Assembly: GCA_013397115.1 (NCBI GenBank)
Contig: VWZW01000509.1
Location: forward strand, 1,166,358 to 1,230,357
DNA: 64,000 bases
Direction of reading: 5' to 3'
Origin: Edolisoma coerulescens
Taxonomy: Eukaryota > Chordata > Aves > Passeriformes > Campephagidae
Position numbers and translations under genes: made by a program. The notes under the pieces were generated by a model that saw only the letters and a list, made by a program, of their open reading frames with translations, was not told the DNA's origin and ran no database searches. This document shows, one piece after another, positions 58,612-64,000 of this stretch (the stretch's first letter is position 1; every line of letters starts with the position of its first letter).

Positions 58612-61600
58612 AACAGTTCTTACAAACTACTTTATAGGTTTGTCTCCTAATTCTCTAAAGAAAAGGAAGTTTCTAAATACCTTCTGAAAGTGGAACTTAG
58701 ATATTAAACACTTTGATAAGCTACAGCCAGGCTCAGAACCGGATTTGGTCAAAAGATGAAGACTGTATGTATTCCAACCAAAGACTGACTAATACATAAA
58801 ACCTGTTTTTTCCTGTTTCTCAGCATATTTTGTTCCATGATCTGGCCTTTCTAATGTAAATTATTTTGATCAACATATGCCAGAAAGAGCAAACACATGT
58901 ACAGTGGAACCTCCAATAAGACTTCAGGGTGTAAAGGTGTGATCCCAAGCTCCCAAGTCACTTCAGAGGACTTTATGCATTACGGAGAATGTATGATATT
59001 ATTACATATGCTGAGACTTTTGAGTATTGCATAAAACAAAACAGAAAAAAAAAAGAAATTTAAATATTAATAAAAACCCCATTTACTACAGTGTCAAAGG
59101 CATATGAGAAATAAAAATTGAAATACCTGGAAAAAATATGTTAAAACACTGTGACTGAAAAGAACAAAACGTAGCAAAGTGAAAAAGGAAATAAATAATG
59201 GATGAATTAGTGGTTCCTCCTGCATTGTTAAAAACACAACAGAGGATCAAATGACATTAAAAGAGAACCAAACATAAAAGCTTCTTTTTGGAGGAAGAAG
59301 TGTCAACATTCTCAGAATCTGTCTTTAATTCGGCAAAAACATAAAAAGGAAAAAAAAAAAACCAAAAATTGGTTTGGAAGTCTGCTTTTTTCCTTTTGGG
59401 TTGACTTTTTATCAAGTTAATAAGCTTGTGGACTTAAAAAAAAATTATCCTTGTTCACCTAGGGGTTGAAATAGATGTGTAAACACTGTATAAACAGAAA
59501 GTTAAGCAAATACATAGAAAATCTATGCAAAAAATTTGGAGTTATATAAAAGCTATTCATCCTGCATGCAGTCTGATGGTAATGTTAACATTTTTCAGTA
59601 TGTCTGGTGATTTCCAGAGTGACATCTGCTCAGACAGTGACTGATCTCCCTCACCCCTCTGCTTTCACTTTATTTTATTCTCATAGCAGAGTCAAGGGGT
59701 CTGTTACTGCTTTTATTAAGGTCTCTGGGAGTTTTGCCATCTCCTCAGGCTTCACTTTGATAAGAAAAAATTGGGCTCGTGCTGCTGAAACCCAAACCAT
59801 AAGCAATTTCCAATGTGATCTTTTCCACACAGTCATTTCTCTACCTGGGCACAAGAACAAATGTAGGAACATATAATCCAGCCTCTGTTCCCGCTGGTGA
59901 ATACTTGTGTGACAAATCCTATTGAAAACGATTGATATACCTAAACCAGCACTTTTTCTCACCACCATTATTTCTGTGACAGGGAGGCTTATTGGTCAGA
60001 CTGACAATTGGAGTGAACATTAGACTTTATTGTCCTTCTGGAAATGAGCAAGGTCTGGGAAGGTGCAGCACTTCAGCCTTTCCTCCTGCCAGCCTGTCAG
60101 ATGCAGCCACCCTCTGCTATGCTCTGGAATGATTTGCTGCTGCTACTTAGCACATCAGAGTTGAGGCTTTTTTCCTGCTCTGGTTCCTCTTTGCTTCTGA
60201 AGGAAGGATTCAGCTGCATAAGTGTGTCTGAGATTGTATTTGCTGTTTGGATACCCCATGTGTCCATTAGCTGTATCTCCAGAAGGGATGGCGTGGAAGA
60301 AGTCCTGTAGCATGTCTCCCAGCCCTTTGCAAACATCTGCAAACTCGAGGGTGTCTGAAGTGACCTTACATGCTTATATTTAGGCAAACAAATTATGCTG
60401 TGATTGACAAAATTACTTCTCGCTTTACAGTTGGCTCTTCCCAATCTCCAAGAATGACCTTGAACACGGAAATTCACCGAGACTTTTGGGTTTCCATCTG
60501 GCTCAGGTGGAGCTGTCTGGAAGATTATGGTCACAGGCAGTCTATGGATTACAGAGTAGGGATTAGGACCCAGAACAGGAATAGGAATCTGATAACAGCA
60601 GCCTGTGCAGAATACAGGCTGGGGCACAGTGATCCCCAGTCCCTTTCCTTCCTGGGAAGGCAAAACTGCTGGATGCTGAATATTTGAAATCTGAGTGTGT
60701 AACAGAAGCTAATGTTAGTTAGAAGCAAGGGACTGCTTCTCATTTGTTGTGAGACCAAATGGTTGGATATGGCTAGATCCCCATCAAATTCAAATTATTT
60801 CATTAAAGAAAAAGAAAGGAATTAATCCCTCGCAACCACGGCAGCTGTGATATCAGGCTGGAAGCTCTTTGGCTCTTTTCATTCTCTCAAGTTTGATCTG
60901 CTGTTGAGTTCTGCGCCTAAACAGAAAGGTAGAAGGACATATCAAATCAGTTCTACGTTAACAGACAAATTTGAAGAGATAAAGGGGTTCCTAGGGCAGG
61001 CAGTGTTGGGTGTAAAACCCTCTCTGTCACCAACAGAAACAGACCTGTACGTCCTTACAGAGCACCAACATCTACATTTTCATGGGGTGTAGGTTAACAT
61101 TTGGGTTTCCTCCATGAACTTGGGAGCTTCTTGCTGACTGATCTCCTTAACTCAGCTGCTGAAACTCTCCAGAAGAGTAACACAGGCAGGGGACTGGGAA
61201 ACAGCAGGAGTAAGTGCATCATCCAGCAGGAGTGGAGGAGAGTGGTCTGCTAGGAAGGCATGTAGGCAAAAAACTAGTCTTGCTTTCATGTGAGAAAGCA
61301 CACTCCACTTTAAACATCTCAACTTCTTGAGGGGGGTTGTGCAGAACAACACTGAAAGAAGTATTTTTGTGACAGGTAAACTAAATCTGTTGAACTGTTA
61401 CGTGGAGGAGTTTGTAATTACTGATGTCAAATACAAGCACAAAGCATATCTACTAACAAAAAGAACAAAGCTATGTCTTTGCAATGTTAACTAAAAGATA
61501 TGTTTTGTAAGCAGTTTTCATACGTCATTGTGAAAGCCAAAAATGGAGAAAAATATTTCAGCTTACATAACAAGCAATGGCCATTACTGGCTCTGTGAAA

Positions 61601-62534
61601 GACAATGATGGACAGAGTTACATGCCCCGAGGTGAGCCTTTATATCATCTTTCCCTTCATAGCTGCTCAGGGGTTCTTTCCTCTGCTTTGTCAGGAGTCA
61701 GCTCAACCCAAAACCTTAATGCATCCCTTTATCTGGAACAGATGGCAGAGCTCATGAGAGGCTGCCAGGGCTTCCCAGGAGTCCATGATTCCTCTAGCTC
61801 TCCCCATCCAGAGCTACTGCCACCCTGACTTTCCTCAGACGATTTCTGGGAGCCCCCACAACCTCAGAAGCAGCTGAAGATCTAGAAGGTCTCAAAGCAC
61901 ACCCAGAAGCTGCTGTGTCTGTTGCCTGTCTCATTTCACACCGTTCAAATCAGTCTTGCACTTCAACCACCCATCTAAATCTTGGAGTTCCCCATTTCTG
62001 AACATGGGGTGGGGATCTGGCATTTGATAGAGATGCACTTGGACCAAACATGGAGCTTGCAGAAGGATAAAGCAGAAGGACTTGGTTCCACATGGAGTAA
62101 TTTGCAATCCCAATAGCAGGGACAGGCAAAGGAAGAAGCATCACCTCTGCTTGACAGATGTCCAGCTGCAGCATAACTGGAATAACTGATCTGAAGGCTT
62201 AGATAGGGTAGGAAAAGGGTAGGATTGGAAAGGAACAGGAATCCAGTGAAGAGCAGCTCAAAAACATGCTGTGCCAGTCAGTCTGAAATTCATTTCATTG
62301 ATCTAATGTATTTTTTCTTTTTTTTTAATTCAGACAAGATTGCTAAGACAAGATTAGTATATAACCTTCACATATATATTTACACAATATATCTTATGTG
62401 TATAGAAGCATATTAAAAGCTGCTATTGGTCTTCAGAAATACCTTCAACATATCTCTCAATTTTCATTATGGAGTTTCAGCCTTTATAATCCTTTCACCT
62501 TTGTCTCATCTCTGCTTTAAGGAATCAGAATGGG

Positions 62535-62955
62535 GTGGCTTGGTAGATGAGGGGAGAACAGTGGATATCGTCTGTCTAGACTTCAGTAAGGTTTTTGACA
62601 CTGCTCAGCCAGAGAGGAAAAGGCTCAGAAGGGATCTCACTGATGTGCACAGATATCACGGAGGGTGCAAAGAGGATAGGGCCAGGCTCTTCTCAGTGGT
62701 GCTCAACAACAGGATGAGGGACAGTGGCCACAAACTGAAACACACGAGGTTCTCTAAATATCAGGAAATAGTTTTTCACTGTGGAGGTGACTTGGAACTG
62801 GCACAGGTTGGCCAAGGAGCTGGTGGAGTCTCCATCCTTTGAGGTAATTAAAAAAAATACCTGGACATGGTTCCGGACAGCATGCTCCAAGTGCCTTGCT
62901 TGAGCAGGGGGGCTGGACCTAAAAATCCCTTCTAACCATGACCATTCTGTGATAA
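62535..62955 (+). mobile_element. Internally deleted CR1 LINE
   Basis: The first 75 bases encode the CR1 RT motif VDIVCLDFSKVFDT (about 62561-62602; consensus VDIVYLDFSKAFDTV). At about 62605-62620 the sequence jumps straight to the CR1 3' region: 'AGAGAGGAAAAGGCTCAGAA', 'GGGCCAGGCTCTTCTCAGTG', 'CACAAACTGAAACACACGAG', 'GAACTGGCACAGGTTGGCCA', 'GTGGAGTCTCCATCCTTTGA' and 'TTGAGCAGGGGGGCTGGACC', ending in ACCATTCTGTGATAAATT. The rest of RT and the ORF2 C-terminus are missing. Its 3' end ('TTGAGCAGGGGGG..') marks another CR1 subfamily than those at 26.2 and 52.2 kb. Confidence 0.9.
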
Positions 62956-64000
62956 ATTGTTTGAGCCTAAACTTTGATTGAAAATTTTTTATAAATCACC
63001 TTTTGCAATTGGAGATCTCCCTCTCACAGGTTTTAGAAAACAAAAATTAAAAATGTGGACTTTTGGGAGTTTTTCCAGTTTGTCACACTTCTATTCAGTA
63101 ATTCACTAAATAATTTGTCACACACTAATTCAGTAATTCTCCTCTAAAAAGGTACTTGAAAATTAAGTGATCCATAATTTTCAGATTACCAGCCCTTGAA
63201 AACTTTCAGGATATCAGCTTTCTTTCTCTATGCTGCACAAGGAAAAAAATAAATATCTCAAAACCTCCTCTGGGATAAAACAAATAATTTCCTTCCCACT
63301 CCCTATCGCTGAGTCCCCAAGTGAAATACTGGCACCAACAGAATCAACAGAAGATTACCACTCACAATTGCCTTTAGGCAAGGCAATATCCTTACGGATT
63401 TTATTATGCTCTCCATTTTAAGTATAAAGAATTTGTTTTTACACTGATAGAATCTTTTGAAGCAGTGAGCTTTCTGAAGTTCAGTCTCCGTGAAGTTACC
63501 AACATTTTTAATTAATGACATGAAGGCACTCAAGTCTCTTTTGTATAATACAGTGAATTTAAATCAGTTAAAACAACAACAGAAAACCTCCAATCTTTCT
63601 AATAATTTTTAATTCTCTGATTCCTAACAATTATTAGCAGACAGTCTGCTACATGTGATAAAAACTGTGATTTTATATCCACCCAGCCTGCCTTTAGCAC
63701 CTTCAGGTGGGGCACAATTTCACCTGTCTTCATTGCCAGTGTGATGAGATCTACTGGATGTTACTTCACATATTTTGAATAGGGATGCCAAGTAAAATCC
63801 AGTGTACTCTTGAAAGGATAGCATTCAATCTTCATGCTGAATTTTCTGATGCTGGGAGATTCAAATTAGATTTTTCAAGCTATTTTAACTTTATTTGACA
63901 TGTAATATATAATACAGATGTGCAAAACAGCACAGTGTTAGTTATCTTGTCACAAGGATTGACAAGATCACAAAGCATATTAGCTAAGTGGTGTTTATCT
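62956..64000. other. Unique noncoding sequence to window end
   Basis: AT-rich DNA with a 35-base-period duplication at 63079-63137. No gene or interspersed repeat was recognised. Confidence 0.5.
63079..63137. repeat. Imperfect 35-bp tandem duplication
   Basis: TTTGTCACAC recurs at 63079 and 63114, and ATTCAGTAATTC at 63093 and 63128, both with a 35-base offset. Together they show a tandem duplication with some divergence in between. Confidence 0.82.

Larger units (their letters stand above)
57741..62534. other. Unique noncoding sequence, 4.8 kb
   Basis: AT-rich unique DNA. It holds a 9-bp stem hairpin at 58259-58281, a (TAGATA)n repeat at 58554-58611, and a 188-codon minus frame (60097-60663) with no recognisable domain and overlapping frames on the plus strand. 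No gene was supported. Confidence 0.5.

Noticed and set aside
60097..60663. 188-codon minus-strand frame
   Set aside because: The sequence has no known motif, the plus strand carries competing frames over the same bases, and nothing like codon bias is visible by eye.
62426..62842. 138-codon frame containing VDIVCLDFSKVFDT
   Set aside because: It is the CR1 reverse-transcriptase relic fused to CR1 3' sequence in a deleted copy, so it cannot encode a functional enzyme.
1..64000. CRISPR array, operons, bacterial or phage genes
   Set aside because: No regularly spaced direct repeats, no dense coding, and abundant avian CR1 sequence: the window is vertebrate nuclear DNA.
1..64000. Internal gag, pol or env sequence of an endogenous retrovirus
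   Set aside because: Only LTR-type sequence was found (two probable solo LTRs and a fragment). No retroviral protease, RT or envelope motif was seen; the RT-like motifs present are CR1 LINE.

Overview
The window is bird nuclear DNA, and no protein-coding gene, tRNA or rRNA could be supported in it. The best evidence for a bird is a set of CR1 LINE fragments. Several keep the CR1 3' end (the 'GAGCAACC..GGTCTAGTGG..CCATGGCAGGGGG.TGGAAC' block) and the ATTCTATGATTC-type terminal tail, which is the hallmark of avian CR1. A CORE-SINE/MIR-type relic and very old CR1 fragments are what amniote genomes retain. An LTR fragment near 57.6 kb looks like a family I know from songbirds, so a passerine is likely but not proven. 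The sequence is mostly AT-leaning, CpG-poor and sparse in repeats, as expected of an intergenic desert or long introns in a bird.

Layout. 1-15.7 kb: mostly unique sequence with one MIR-type SINE at about 8.05-8.27 kb and a G-run cluster at 6.0 kb. 15.7-18.8 kb: a repeat cluster with an ancient minus-strand CR1 piece, a probable solo LTR of about 557 bp (16.19-16.74 kb) carrying an NRF-1-like palindrome, and a decayed plus-strand CR1 represented by an RT part and a 3' part. 19.14-19.17 kb: an 18-N assembly gap inside a poly-C run. 19.2-26.1 kb: unique sequence with an (ATT)n palindrome. 26.16-26.68 kb: the clearest mobile-element event in the window, a 375-bp solo LTR (TG...CA) inserted in a CR1 3' end and flanked by a perfect 6-bp duplication. 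26.7-31.9 kb: unique sequence, a pentanucleotide microsatellite, a minus-strand CR1 tail and a markedly purine-rich stretch. 31.9-33.15 kb: a CpG-dense, GC-richer block without a recognisable gene, the best candidate for a regulatory element or an unannotated promoter. 33.2-52.1 kb: mostly unique sequence with a CR1 scrap, an ancient CR1 piece, a MIR-like scrap, small tandem duplications and a strong G-quadruplex motif. 52.2-64 kb: the CR1-richest part, with four more CR1 copies (one about 610 bp and fairly intact, one internally deleted), a CR1 RT relic and the passerine-type LTR fragment.

The open reading frames present are short (193 codons at most), overlap each other on both strands, resemble no family I recognise, or are translations of CR1. 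No undescribed system was found. The observations most worth testing are the nested LTR with its 14-bp hairpin, the NRF-1-like site in the other LTR, and the CpG-dense block. Repeat names and boundaries come from recognising consensus sequences from memory, not from a RepeatMasker run.
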